NCBI RefSeq assembly: GCF_042453785.1
Contig: NC_091665.1
Coordinates: forward strand, 26,317,501-26,381,500
DNA length: 64,000 nt
DNA from: Malus domestica
Taxonomy: Eukaryota > Streptophyta > Magnoliopsida > Rosales > Rosaceae
Direction: 5' to 3'
This document shows, piece after piece, positions 37,585 through 49,205 of this stretch. The stretch's first letter is position 1, and each line of letters opens with the position of its first letter. Below the pieces are notes generated by a model. It was not told the DNA's origin, searched no databases, and saw nothing but the letters and a program-made list of their open reading frames with translations. The position numbers and the translations under genes were made by a program.

Positions 37585-40500
37585 TTATTCACTGATTCTA
37601 CAAAGTCGAAGGTAAGGGTTATCAAACATTACATATTTTGACCAGTATGCCTTGTACTTTGAAATAGCCAGATCCAACCATGGCTTGTAGTTTCCATTGT
37701 AATGGATCACAGCTGCGTTCTTTATCGCTGTTTGGTTGAGGGCCGGGTCATAGCCGAGTCCCAACGCATGCCAACCCCGATCCAGCGGATAGGTCAGGTT
37801 GTAAAAAGTTATAAGTCCTGGTGGCAATGTCCCAAGTTTCCAAAGAGTTCTATCCTCATTCTGCAAAACAGTTCTTCCATCAGTTACAGTTTCTTAATTG
37901 GGAATATCTTAAGAACTTGGGAATGAAAAATGGAAAATAATGGGAAGAACGGAAATGGTGATGAATTTTACCATGTCTTGCCAACGATGATATATTCCAG
38001 TGATGTTTCGCTTCCTCCACTCCTTCAAGTCGAAGATATTCATGCCGTATGCCCAGCCACAAGCATGGGGATCGAAGTTCGCAGAGATTAATGGATTTGA
38101 GAAGTTGAGATATTTATCATACCGATGGAAGCTCTCTTTACAGGTCTCTACTGCACCATTTACATTCCCTTGAAGATCAACAGACCAAAGAGGTGTCAAA
38201 TCCTTCTGAATGACAATATCATCATCCAGAAATAGGATCTTATCCAGCTTCGGGTAAACATCAGGAAGATAGAATCTCAGATGATTCAGCAGGGACAAAT
38301 ATTTTGGATTCCGATATTTGAGATGGTCAGAACCAATAGAGAGGGAAGAAGGATCATTTGCCTTGAAATAATATTCTTGAAGTCTGGCAGATTCAAGTTG
38401 ACGGAGAACAGAACACGAAGAAGAATTCAGCCACTTGAAATCATCAATGTTTTCAACCTGGACTGTTGCTCCTCCTGCAGGAGGGTTGACAATAAACCAC
38501 ATTCTCATAGCAGCATAATTTAGTTTGTCAGTGACTACATGAAAAACATGCTTGTTGGGTTCCTTCGCATGCACTACGGTAGAATTAACAACCACTGATG
38601 TTGCTAAAACATTATCAGAAAATATGGCATAGTGGTAGAGAGAAGGATCCTCAAGCTTTTCTTTTTTCGCATCCTCTCTATTATGATAACCCAACAAGAA
38701 ATAGTCAGATGCAAGTTGTAGAGGAAGGCAATGTAACGGTTTAGGGACTATTTTTGCAGCAAGCTGAATCAAGAATGCACTCTTTTTCTTCAAATCATTT
38801 ACTTTCTCTTCAGTTGACTGAAGCATGGCTCTTAACTTCCTTTCCACAGTGAGGCAGTCATATAGTTTGTCCTTCGCCGCGGAGAGAACACGGCCCATTG
38901 CTTTTGCTCGATTAAATGCACTGGTAAAAGAAAAAAGAAACGAAATAAAAACTCTGTATGAAAAATCAAAACTGACCCTGGTAAGCTTCCAAGCAGATAA
39001 GGAATAGAAAAACCTTGAATGAAGCTCAAGGTCTGAACTTGCTTCTCCAATAGCATGCTGACTGAGTTTAAGGTGTTTCATGAGAGAATTAAAAAGATCA
39101 GTTTCATTCTTAGACTTGGCAATGTTTGCGTAAGCTTTGGCCATTATGATCTGGTCCTGCATAAGTTTCAAGGTTGAATCAGAATTTGGGCTTTCATAAT
39201 CACTCCTCCATATGCTGTACTTTCCCTTGACTAGGGGGTCAAAGTCATTTGATCGTTCAATTGCTGCTGCAGCCATCTGGTTATTAGCTTCTGTATCTTT
39301 TCCTATCAACTCTGCAGTCCGAAGATTCCTCCTTTCTTGCCTCATTACCTAATGGGGCAGGAAAACGTTCAGAATTCAAACCCAACTGAACAAAATGAAT
39401 AGAGTGAAGTAAAACAAGAAGCATTTGACAATTCACCCGACGCTTGAGCTTCACTGGGCTCATTGATGATAGACGAGGATATGGGAGTTCACCTTCTCCA
39501 GATTGATGATCATCTGTGGGATGCTGAGTCTTTTCTTCAAATATCATTCCAGATTGAGATGAATCCTCCACCATCTGGAAAGTAGCATTAACTAAGTTAA
39601 TTTCCTATCTTGTTTCTATCTAGAACATACAACTCCAATCCAATTCAACTAAGAGCCTGTGACAAATAGATACATAGAAGTTGTGAAATTTCAATCTGTG
39701 TGACGTTCATTTCCTTCAGCTATGATTAGAAACTGAATATTCAATACCTGAAAACTCTTTGGATGTTCCTGCTTTCCATCAATAGGATTTTCCAAGACCC
39801 AGGAAGCAGATAGGTCCCCCATTCTAACCCTACTAATTTGCACAGCTCCAAGATTGTTGCTGTATGTTGCAATTATGTCAATATTCTGTTCAGGATAGGA
39901 TAAAAGACATGAGTACCAATGGCATATACTCCAAACATAAAGAAAAAGTACCCGTTATCAATTACCTTTTCATCTGGAAGAGTGCTGGCTCCAATAACAG
40001 AAGATGCACCCTCTCCCTGCTCAGCCAGCATATGGTAAAGATTTGGCAATATGAGACGTTTACATAGCCACTTTAATTGATGATAAAGATAAACATATGA
40101 ATGAAGGGTTTGTGGGTGTCAGTCACGGATACATATTACTTCAGCGATCAATCTACTCTACTCTAACAATCATATGAATTCTACCAGTCATTCTATATCA
40201 CTTCAGCGATCAATCTATCTCTCATATAGCAACCCAGTAAGGTAACTTAAACGATTGTAGATCAAATACAATTCCTTCGGAAATATCCTTCTGTGTAATG
40301 TATTTTCCTAGATCATCAAGAAAAATCACAAAGGATAACTTTTCTCATAAAATAAATATCTAGTAATCTATCTAACTAACTCCGAGAACAGCTATGCAGA
40401 AACTATAATTCCCAACTTAGGTTCCATTTCGTTGGCCTTTTCTAAATGGCCCCAAATGTTTCCAAACTAAGAACTCTCTCAACAAATAAAAAATATAACA

Positions 40501-41235
40501 CAACTGGATGCAAGGCCATGAAAGCAAAACGAACATAGGCGACTAAACATGTGTGTTTCCTACAGACTGGTACAACTAAACTAGCATCACCACAAATGCA
40601 TAGTTACTAAATGAACATTAAATGAGGAAAGACGGGATACAAACCTTGCTATCTCGACATTGCTCGCAATCACAGAGCGATCGGTATTTACTGATATCAC
40701 TTTGTCTGAATTAAAATCACCAACAATAATTAAAACAATAAGAGTACAAAAAATTGGAACAAAACAAACAGAAGCAACTCCGTAAAACCAAGAACAAAGC
40801 GGGACATACCGCGTTGTAGCATCAGATACATCTGCTCCAACCAGGTCACAGTGGAAGGCAACCTGAATTAATTGATTCATCAAAAGCAGAACTTAATACC
40901 GAATCTGAAATTAATTGATGCATAACCAGAAACTGCTCAAATAAGTGAATGATCTAACGGGAAAACACTAATCACTAAACCGAGATTAGCATTAATCAGT
41001 CAATCAGAGAATGCAGCATAATCTGAGCTATCGGTCTCGATTAATACAATTAGATGAATAATTAGCGGCTTATATGCATAATAAAGAGGGATCTACGAGT
41101 GTAAGTTATGGAAATCGATCCGCCATGGAAACAAAAAACCCTAGAAAATCACAGAGAGAGTAAACTTGGTACCAATGAGATGCAGAGGATAAGCAGAGAA
41201 GCGAAGCTAGCTGACGTTCTCGGAAGAACTTCCAT
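37585..41235 (-). CDS. GAUT3: Galacturonosyltransferase of the GAUT3 type (pectin synthesis)
   Basis: Nine exons on the minus strand: 41173-41235, 40810-40862, 40645-40705, 39966-40016, 39748-39885, 39437-39574, 39014-39348, 37972-38920 and 37585-37860. All phases agree and give 687 residues, close to Arabidopsis GAUT3. A hydrophobic N-terminus (SFASLLILCISLV) is the expected signal anchor of a Golgi enzyme. The stem carries IIATYSNNLGAVQ and MGDLSASWVLENP, and a KGKYSIWR segment with a coiled-coil-like region follows. The GT8 catalytic domain has the metal-binding DDD near residues 512-514 (KILFLDDDIVIQKDL), ACGWAYGMNIFDL, and KLGTLPPGLITF near the end. The family transfers galacturonate from UDP-GalA to homogalacturonan. 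Exons 1-3 are the least certain: they rest on splice signals and phase only. The kinase fragment at 41.9 kb lies upstream. Confidence 0.9.
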
Positions 41236-41944
41236 TGCCGATGTACAGACAGAGAGACAGAAAGAGAGAGATCGTCGCCTCTATTTCTGAATTCCCATTC
41301 ACTCGACGACATGCCGTCCTGCCTTTTTTCAATTTGATGTTTTCTCCGATTTACCCTTTTAATTTTTAAATATTTTTTAGTGTTATAATATTACGAGCCA
41401 TTCAACGTGTGATGGCCAACCCACTATATCCCACTCATCCCACTCTACATGTCCTTCCACTAGGAGCAGCCACTACTTACTTTGCCTATAAATCAAAGGA
41501 GATACGAAGAGAATAAAGAAAAGAAAAGAACGGAAGAGAGAAGCCAGAAGGCTCATGGCAGAGAGAGGAAAAAGAGATGAGAGAATAGATGGAGCTATTT
41601 TTATAATCTTATTATTTTAGATTATAAATGGAAAGTATCATTACTGCTCCGAGGACGCTGCACACACCGTTAATTTTACAACATTTAGGCAATTATACCT
41701 CTTAATTTTAATTTTTATATTCGTCACGTGTATAGTTTGTGACCTATAATTTAAGTTAGATATTTAATATATAGGCATAAACAACTTAGTAGTTCAAAAG
41801 GAAAATCTAACAGCATAACATTTCAAAGTATTTGATAAAAGGACATTTCTTATTTATATTTCAAGTTGTACAAGGATCGCACCAATACGAATCCAGCACG
41901 ATTACGACTCGTTTAAAGTGGGACAAGCACGGCACCAAATGATT
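41236..41944. other. GAUT3 leader and intergenic DNA
   Basis: The first 100 bases are the probable 5' UTR and promoter of the minus-strand GAUT3 gene. The remainder is AT-rich with no gene found. Confidence 0.4.
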
Positions 41945-42225
41945 AAAAATGGGACGGCTTCTAGCCTTGAAGATGAGCCATATGATGAGTAGAACGAGAA
42001 CCGATGTTAAAAATTTGAGCCTTACCAACAATTGGTGTTATTAGGAGTCCTCAAATTCCATAGGCTACGTACAATTACACGTGGGAACATACTTGAAAAC
42101 AATATAATTATATGTACCGCGTTGTCACGACTCACGTGCGATTAACTAGTTGAATGATTCATCTTGGCCAAGCCTAAGTCAAATATCTTGACAGTATGCA
42201 ACTGCACTACAAGATATGAAGGATT
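41945..42225 (-). pseudogene. Degenerate partial copy of the adjacent kinase gene
   Basis: Bases 41948-41995 (CGGCTTCTAGCCTTGAAGATG...) match the 3' coding end of the kinase at 43025-43072. Bases 42010-42225 (ACCAATTGGTGTTA...TTGGCCAAGCC...) match its intron and exon 5 at 43480-43690. The 400 or so bases between those two parts in the parent are missing here. The copy is in the same orientation, is about 1 kb from the parent and is diverged enough to have no open frame. Confidence 0.8.
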
Positions 42226-42943
42226 TGAAGGATTGTGCGTGTCATTGTACTAATAAATTGAATCCAATTAAAAAAAAAACATATAATTGATTGGGCACTA
42301 AATGAACATCATATGTGTACTGATGGGATACAAAACTTAATCGCGTGGTAATGTTTCAAATGACTAACCAATATCTAGTCTAAATCATAAAGTGGGAGAA
42401 TCTATTTAAGTAGCAAATACCACTTGTGTGTCATGCGTGACACACTTAAAACAGGCTATACTTGTGTTATATTTGTGTTGACTTCGTCCATTGTACGCCT
42501 CGAATTATGAGCTAGTGCTTACGTTTACGCTTATTTTAAATTTATAACTCAAGGTAGCATTCTAATAACAACTAGTGTAAACATCACTATTATAAAATTA
42601 ATGTAACGTCTCTATGTTTTACATGATTTGCGCTGAAGTTGCTGTAATACCAACATTTCAATACAAAAGGTAAACTGACAGTGAAATATTTTGTCCTTGA
42701 ATCTTTAAACTTGATAACAAAATAGAAGGTTAAATTTCCCTTCCAGAAAAATCACAACTAATTACTCTGCTTACAAGTTTTGAAGCTTAATCACCGAAGC
42801 TAAACAATAATTACAGTGTCACTGCTAACAGAACACACCCAGTTTAACACAACAATAAGCTTAATCTGACCTCCCAGGAGATACATACATGAACAAATCA
42901 AAACTTTTTGACACAATATTTCCTGACAGCAGTCGTGCTAGAG
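42226..42943. other. Intergenic DNA and kinase 3' UTR
   Basis: No gene found. The last 150-200 bases are the likely 3' UTR of the kinase. A short perfect hairpin GTGTGTCA-TGCG-TGACACAC lies near 42427. Confidence 0.4.
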
Positions 42944-45738
42944 TTACTTCACTCGAACCTGGTGCGACTGTTGGTAGCTTTGAGATCCGTCTTGCCTGGG
43001 GTGAAGTGGAGAGCGATGATGCAACGGCTTCTGGCCTTGTCGATGAGTCATAGGATGAGTAGAACGAGGCCTTGGTTCCCTTGTAAGTTCATTAGCAGAT
43101 TCTATCCGTTCCAATTCCTCCACGACATCCTTCATTGATGGCCTGTTTCTGTGTTCAGATTCGATGCATTTTAGAGCAAGAAGAGAAATTCGAAAGGCAG
43201 CTTTGGAAGGATATCTTCCCTGCAGCTGGGGATCCATAATGCCTTTCAGTTTTCTTTTGTCTGAAAGAAATGGTTTTATCCAGTCTACTAAATTCTGTTT
43301 TCCACTTGGACGATGTGTATCAAGGGCCCTCAAGCCGGTCAATATCTCGATCAAAACAACACCAAAACCGTACACGTCGCTCTTCACATACAGATGACCT
43401 GTAAAATTAAGCATGGTACGAGGAATGTCATGGCTTGAACTTGAATTTTGTAATTGGCCTAAATCTTTGCCAATCCAGCATCAAAAAGTTGACCCTTTCC
43501 ACCAATTGGTGTTAGGATCCCACAATAAGTTATATAGAATTACCTGTGGCAACATACTCAGGAGCAGCATAACCATATGTACCCATAACCCGTGTTGTCA
43601 CGTGCGATTGACTTGCTGAAGGACCCATTTTTGCCAAGCCAAAGTCGGATATCTTGGCAGTATATGACTGCAGTACAACAAAAAGTAAAATATAAGTCTA
43701 ATTTGTCTTCTTCTTTTGTTTTTTCAATCAACTACTTTTGAATTAGAAATGATTTCAACAATATGGTGGATAAAAATGAGTATGTGGCATGGGTAAGGTT
43801 TGAACATATGAAAAAATATCTCTTGAGCAATCGGAGAAGCACTTTGATGGTAAGAAAATGAAACATATAAGCGTTTCTTAGCTTAATTCTTGATAACTGT
43901 TCATAAATCAAATAGAATTTTACCCCGTCAAGAAGTATATTTGAAGCTTTGAAATCTCTATAGATAACTTGCTTCTCTGATGTATGCAAGAATTCCAGGC
44001 CTCGAGCAGCTCCTATTGCAACTTTAATCCGTGTATCCCATGGAAGTGGTTGAACAGCCGATCCCCCTGCAAAAGTAGAAAACATGAAGTGTCAGGTGAA
44101 GAACGAACTTGCTATATTTGCAAACACCATATGCCTGCACACAGGAAGATGCGCATGTATAACTTGTAATGTTTGAAACTTATTTATGCTTATTTACTTA
44201 CTTCCAAATAGATGGTTTTCCAAGCTACCCTTTGACATGAACTCATAGACAAGCAGCAGCTCCTTATCCTCCCAACAGTATCCGAATAGCTTTACAAGAT
44301 TAGGATGAGATAGTCGCCCTAAGAAATTCACCTCTGACTGCACCAGCAAAGAATACTCAGATAAGAATACAATGCATTAACTAAACTGACTTGACACACT
44401 GCTTGCAAACTTATACTCCCAGAAGACTGATAAAACAGGCCAGAAGTCTGCCAAATGTTAATATTTATGTGTGTGAGCAATGCATGCCAGGAATGCGGGA
44501 GAGAGATTATGGATTGAGTTTGGGGGTTTGGCGAAAAGAACTCGCTTGACTTAGCCCTTTTTTTATTCAAACTAGAATCCACAGTATCACCTAATCAAAT
44601 TTGAAGAAATTACATATCATGGCATTGTTTTATCATCCATAGAACTCTATATCTCCCTTAAATTGTTGTGGACTCAGGGCACCAGCTGCATTAACCAATC
44701 GGCACTCCGCCCTCCTAAGGGGCAGTGGATACCACAGTGATTGTAGCTACAAAAATAATTATTTACTGTTTAATTTTGGTAAAGGATCAGTATTTTACTT
44801 TCCACTTTCGATTAACATATCTAATCAGAACTGCAACTCTTAAGATCTTATTTCCTTGAACACTTGCTAATATAAAACAAGAGAGCATCACCAATTATAT
44901 TCATTCCCTCAAGTGCAGCTAATTTACCTGCCATTCCTCAAATCCTTGCAAGCTCTCAGAACTCAATTTTTTCACCGCGATAACTGTTGATTTTCCTGAC
45001 TTGGCCGGCGCCTTGTCCTCGAGCCAGCCTTTGAAGACCATCCCAAAACCTCCTTCCCCAAGCACTGTATCTGGTCTGAAGTTTCTGGTTGCAACCTTCA
45101 ACTCCAAAAAACTGAAGATCCTCAAGTTTGGGGTGGGTAAGATCTGCCCATGTGCACTGGCCTCGTCGCCGCTTGCAGCGGAGAACTGGCTATTCCGAGA
45201 AACAGTACACTCCCCTGAAGATGTGTTATTACTGGTTGTCTGAGATAAGTTGCTGATGTTAATACTGGTTGTCTGAGATAAGTTGCTGACCACTGAAGAA
45301 GTAGCACAAAGTCAGAAAATAATATTCAAATTAAAACCCATGGATTTTTCATTTTTCCCATTTGACTTGCAGAAAGAACATCAACTTTTCCTAGAAATCC
45401 AAACAAATACCAGCAGAAACCAATTATAGTAACTTGAAATCCAATAGCCACAATATTCATGATTTAGTAGTTACTGGTCAATCAATGACACAGTTCATAA
45501 ACACAATTTGCAGCTCAATTAATGATGGGCATTGCTCAAAATCTAGTCCCACAAAATCAAATACAACAAAAACCCAAATCAAAAGTCGAAAAATTTATTA
45601 AATCTAGTGAAAGAAAACAACAACAAAAAAAAAAATATATATATATATATATATAAAACTGTGGGTTTTACCTGTACTGAGATCACCAGTAGTTACTGGT
45701 GTTGGGTTTTCAACTGGAGAACCCCAACAATTCCCCAT
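42944..45738 (-). CDS. Receptor-like cytoplasmic kinase, RLCK VII type, At2g17220-like
   Basis: Six exons on the minus strand: 45672-45738, 44928-45292, 44202-44337, 43924-44066, 43544-43667 and 42944-43398, joining in frame to 429 residues. The N-terminus MGNCWGSP offers Gly2 for myristoylation and Cys4 for palmitoylation, placing it at the plasma membrane. A Ser/Thr-rich linker precedes the kinase domain. The glycine loop GEGGFG is at about residues 101-106 and the catalytic lysine follows in VIAVKK. The catalytic loop is [10 protein letters not shown], with ISDFGLAK and [10 protein letters not shown] after it, so it is an active-type RD kinase. The C-terminal tail is His/Gln/Arg-rich. Family members relay signals from surface immune or growth receptors. 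An in-frame ATG 51 bases upstream would add a basic stretch and hide the myristoylation site, so I favour 45738. It matches Arabidopsis At2g17220 as I remember it. Confidence 0.93.
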
Positions 45739-45761
45739 CTTCTTTTTCTTCTTCTTCCTCC

Positions 45762-45965
45762 TCTTGATTCTGCCTCCTCCAAGCTTCAACCACTAAAATG
45801 ATATTTCTCCCTCCTCCCTCTCTCTCTCTCTCTCTCCAGTTTCCCAGAAGAAGAAAAAAAGGCTACTCTTGGATTCTACCTCCTGAAAGCTTCAACCACT
45901 AAAATGATATTTCTCTCTGCTCTCTCTCTCGCCACTTACCCAGAGAAGGAAGAAAAAAAAGGCTA
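45762..45965. repeat. Two-copy duplication in the kinase leader
   Basis: Units of about 100 bp at 45762-45866 and 45867-45965 share GATTCTxCCTCCT, AAGCTTCAACCACTAAAATGATATTTCTC, a CT microsatellite and GAAGAAAAAAAAGGCTA. The unit starts just upstream of the kinase start codon. Confidence 0.85.
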
Positions 45966-48300
45966 TGACTTTGTTATGGCTTTGGTTTTTGTGAGCCAAT
46001 TGAGCATAAAAGAGAAAGCGAGTGAAGACTGAGTCCTTTACAAAGGAAGAAGGTGAAGAGCTTGGTGGCGGGTAATGCAGAATTTGCGGACTCTCTTATT
46101 CCAAGTCAAGTCAGCTGCCGCAACTATTTGTAAATCAGTTTGGTCACCACACAGAATTTCAATTCAATCAAAGTAACAAGAGTGCGCAATAAACTAATAA
46201 ATTTAAGAGCCAGGCTGTTACTGTTTTTTTTTTTTTTTAAAAGGTTGAACAGTAAACTTCGTTACGGTAATTCGTTACTTCAAAAGTCGGAAAAACTCAT
46301 AAAGACATTTTAGCTTTCCTTAACCACCATTGTATGATTCATCAGTGCCAAAATATAAACCTAAAACATATCATGTGGAATACAAACCTAAAATTCGTCC
46401 CTAGCTACTAAATCTCTTTGTGATGGCTACGTTGTTATTGTTAGATAGTAAGTTGTCCTGAGCAAAAAATAAGTCTCTCTCTTCTACCTTCAAATTATTA
46501 TTTAATTAGTGTGGGAACTAGACAAGTTTTGTCATTTGTTTCCAATTTGCCACCTTAAAATGAAATTTGTAACCCCAATTTAATTAAACTTTTGTTAAAA
46601 TTTATAATTGTGCTCCTTGACGTTGACTTCGTGTTTGTTAAGAATTGGGGGAATGACTAAAACGTTTTTTTTTTTTTTTGAAGAATTACGATACGTTTGA
46701 CAGAAAAAGTTATATATGTTTTTCGAGTTTTAAAGTGTTTTTTAGAGAAATACATAATATTTTGTTTTTTATGAAACATTTGGACTTCAATAAGAGTTTC
46801 CCAAGTGAGTTGCGTTTATCATTATGCTTCGAAATTTAGTGTATATTCTACACCGGATTTTAAAAAAAAAAGTGTTTACCGATATTTTCGCCATTAGGGT
46901 ACCCTTCAAAGAGGTCATCAACAGAAGACCCTAATTTTTGGAACAAAAAAGGTAAATGGAGTTGGAGTAGATGAGACATTGCAACCCCATTGACAACGTC
47001 TTTGGGAGGTGACAGATGGGGTACTGTTGGTCCTGAAAACTAAAGTTTGTGTTGTTGTTTCTTTGAAGCACAACAATTCCAGGCAAATATAAAGGTGATA
47101 AGGGTTTGCAAAATGTAATTTGGGTCAATAAATTAGCTAATGGAGTATTTGACTGGTCACCGAATATTCGAATTGATCCAAATAGAAGCCAAATCTTGTT
47201 AGCCATTTAACTTAGACAACTTTTCATATTATTAATAAAAATTTGGTCTACGCGTTTGAAAATTACATAATGTTAATGAGGGTTCGCAGCATATTAACAA
47301 CTCGCAATCATTCAAGAGCGTGTGTAAAGGGACTCGACATGGCCTCCAAGGTGCCAGCTGCTTGTCATCCATTTCTATGAGTGACGCTGTTAATTGCTAT
47401 GCTTAGACTGAGCAATTGAGTTAGCAACATCGTGCCATTGTTGACCAAGTTCCTTCCAAGAGCATAAAGACAGCACTACCTCTCTCTCTCTCTCTCTCAT
47501 GGGTCATCCACTGCCTCAGGTCAAGACCTTTTGTTCCCGGAGTCAAACCTGTGGCCGACTTTTAAATAACAAAACAATTTCACAAGGGTACGAGTCACGA
47601 CCAAAACTGAAGACAATTCCACAAGAAGAAAATGTGTACACACACTATCTAGATCGTACACATGTCTATTAAAAGGTAAGGGTAAAAGGATAATGTTATT
47701 TACGTATCCGTTTTTATTTTTCACACACTTTTGTTAATTTAATTTATTGATTTTTTTAATTCATTTCATTCGACGAATGAAATTGAGAAAATGTGTAAAA
47801 CGTAAAAATTGGTGTTTGGATAACACCACCCAAAGTAACAAAAGGATAAAAATGAAACAAAAGCTCGAACCTCTACCTGTAATTTCACATTAACACCATA
47901 AGACAAATAGTTTGTAACTTAGTTAAAAGTATTTATTAGTTTACTAAACGTCTCAAGTTTCGATTCTTGTTTCTGTAATGATCCTCTTCAACCAATGTGC
48001 GCATTGCTTGCAGGGGTGCAAGAGTCTTTTCAAGCCTAAATTAGGGTTAAGTTTACTTTAATGGCAGGCATATTCACAATTATAACTAAGACGTACTTAG
48101 GGGTTCTACTTTGGTGCTACGTAATATTAAATATTATGAGTATTGAATGATTTGAATTTAAAGAACCATATTAACGCAATAATTCATACCAATTTAGATC
48201 ATCCAATGCTATATAGCATAGAAGAATTTTTCTGCACATTGATCGAAATTCTACAAAATTTTGATGAAATATTCAATTTTAAACCGATAAGAAGAACAAC
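45966..48300. other. Intergenic DNA between the kinase and bromodomain genes
   Basis: No gene that I can support. It holds T-rich tracts, a CT microsatellite at 47480-47499 and a MITE-like palindrome at 47691-47828, listed separately. Confidence 0.45.
47691..47828. mobile_element. MITE-like AT-rich palindrome, copy 1
   Basis: An imperfect inverted repeat with TAATGTTATTTACGTATCCGTTTTTA at the left and TAAAAATTGGTGTTTGGATAACACC at the right, folding about an ATTCATTTCATTCGACGAATG centre. A related copy lies at 61495-61640. Target duplications are not clear, so the superfamily is not assigned. Confidence 0.5.
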
Positions 48301-49205
48301 AATGTATGAAAAAGAATTTTATTCATCCCAAAAGTAACTGTGTAATACATTAAAAATTAAAACTGTGCCCACTGCCCACGTTAAGAGAAATTGTCAATCA
48401 TGATTGTCCCATTTAAAGGGAAATTGTCTGACTCTCATCATCTCATTTTTCATAACTGGATTTTTTTTTTAAATTAAAAACTAATTATACTTCTTAATAA
48501 AAAATAAAAAATAATGAAAAATAAAGCTTTCACCAACTTTGATAAACTAAATTTGCAAATCATATGACGTGTCATGAATTACATATAATAAGACATCAAT
48601 TAAAACAAAAACCAATTCTGTCTTCCAAATCTGACGCTTATAAACACATCATTGAATAATCTCAATCGAACTTTTTTATACAAACTACATTCTATTGTAA
48701 TTTACATAAACCCGAGAAACAGTGAGTTAAAGCAAAAAACCCCAAACCACCAGGTCAATTTCACCGCTTACAAAACCTGAAGCAAACTTTATTTCTCCAG
48801 GCTAACAACAAAGATTCCAAATGTGTGAAATAACAATATTATCATCAGAGATTACACTCCTTGCAGGACTACACAAGGATTTTCTAAGTTGAAGAATAGA
48901 TTGTCGTACATCTTCTTCAGACAAACATCCTAAACCCTGCCTACATCATCGTTTCTTCCTAACCTCACAAATCAAGCCTTTTTCTTTTACTTTTGCCCCC
49001 CAACAATTAGCATTAGGATACATTAATAACCTGTACAAGAACACTCTACTCCTTTACATTACAGTCGAGTGGGGATGCGCTCGCCCACGCAGAGAGACCG
49101 CCTATGGTCTCGTCGCTACAAGGAGCAACTTGAATCACTCCCCATTCTATTGGTTAACTTAATCGAAGGAGAATCGTAATGGGGGAGGAAAAAAATGGAT
49201 TAATC
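48301..49205 (-). other. 3' region of the bromodomain gene
   Basis: AT-rich. From about 48650 it is plausibly the 3' UTR of the minus-strand bromodomain gene. No separate gene is visible. Confidence 0.4.

Noticed and set aside
37909-39345. 478-residue frame taken as the whole GAUT gene
   Set aside because: It reads through an intron (38921-39013) and past the donor at 37972. The spliced model of nine exons fits the family better.
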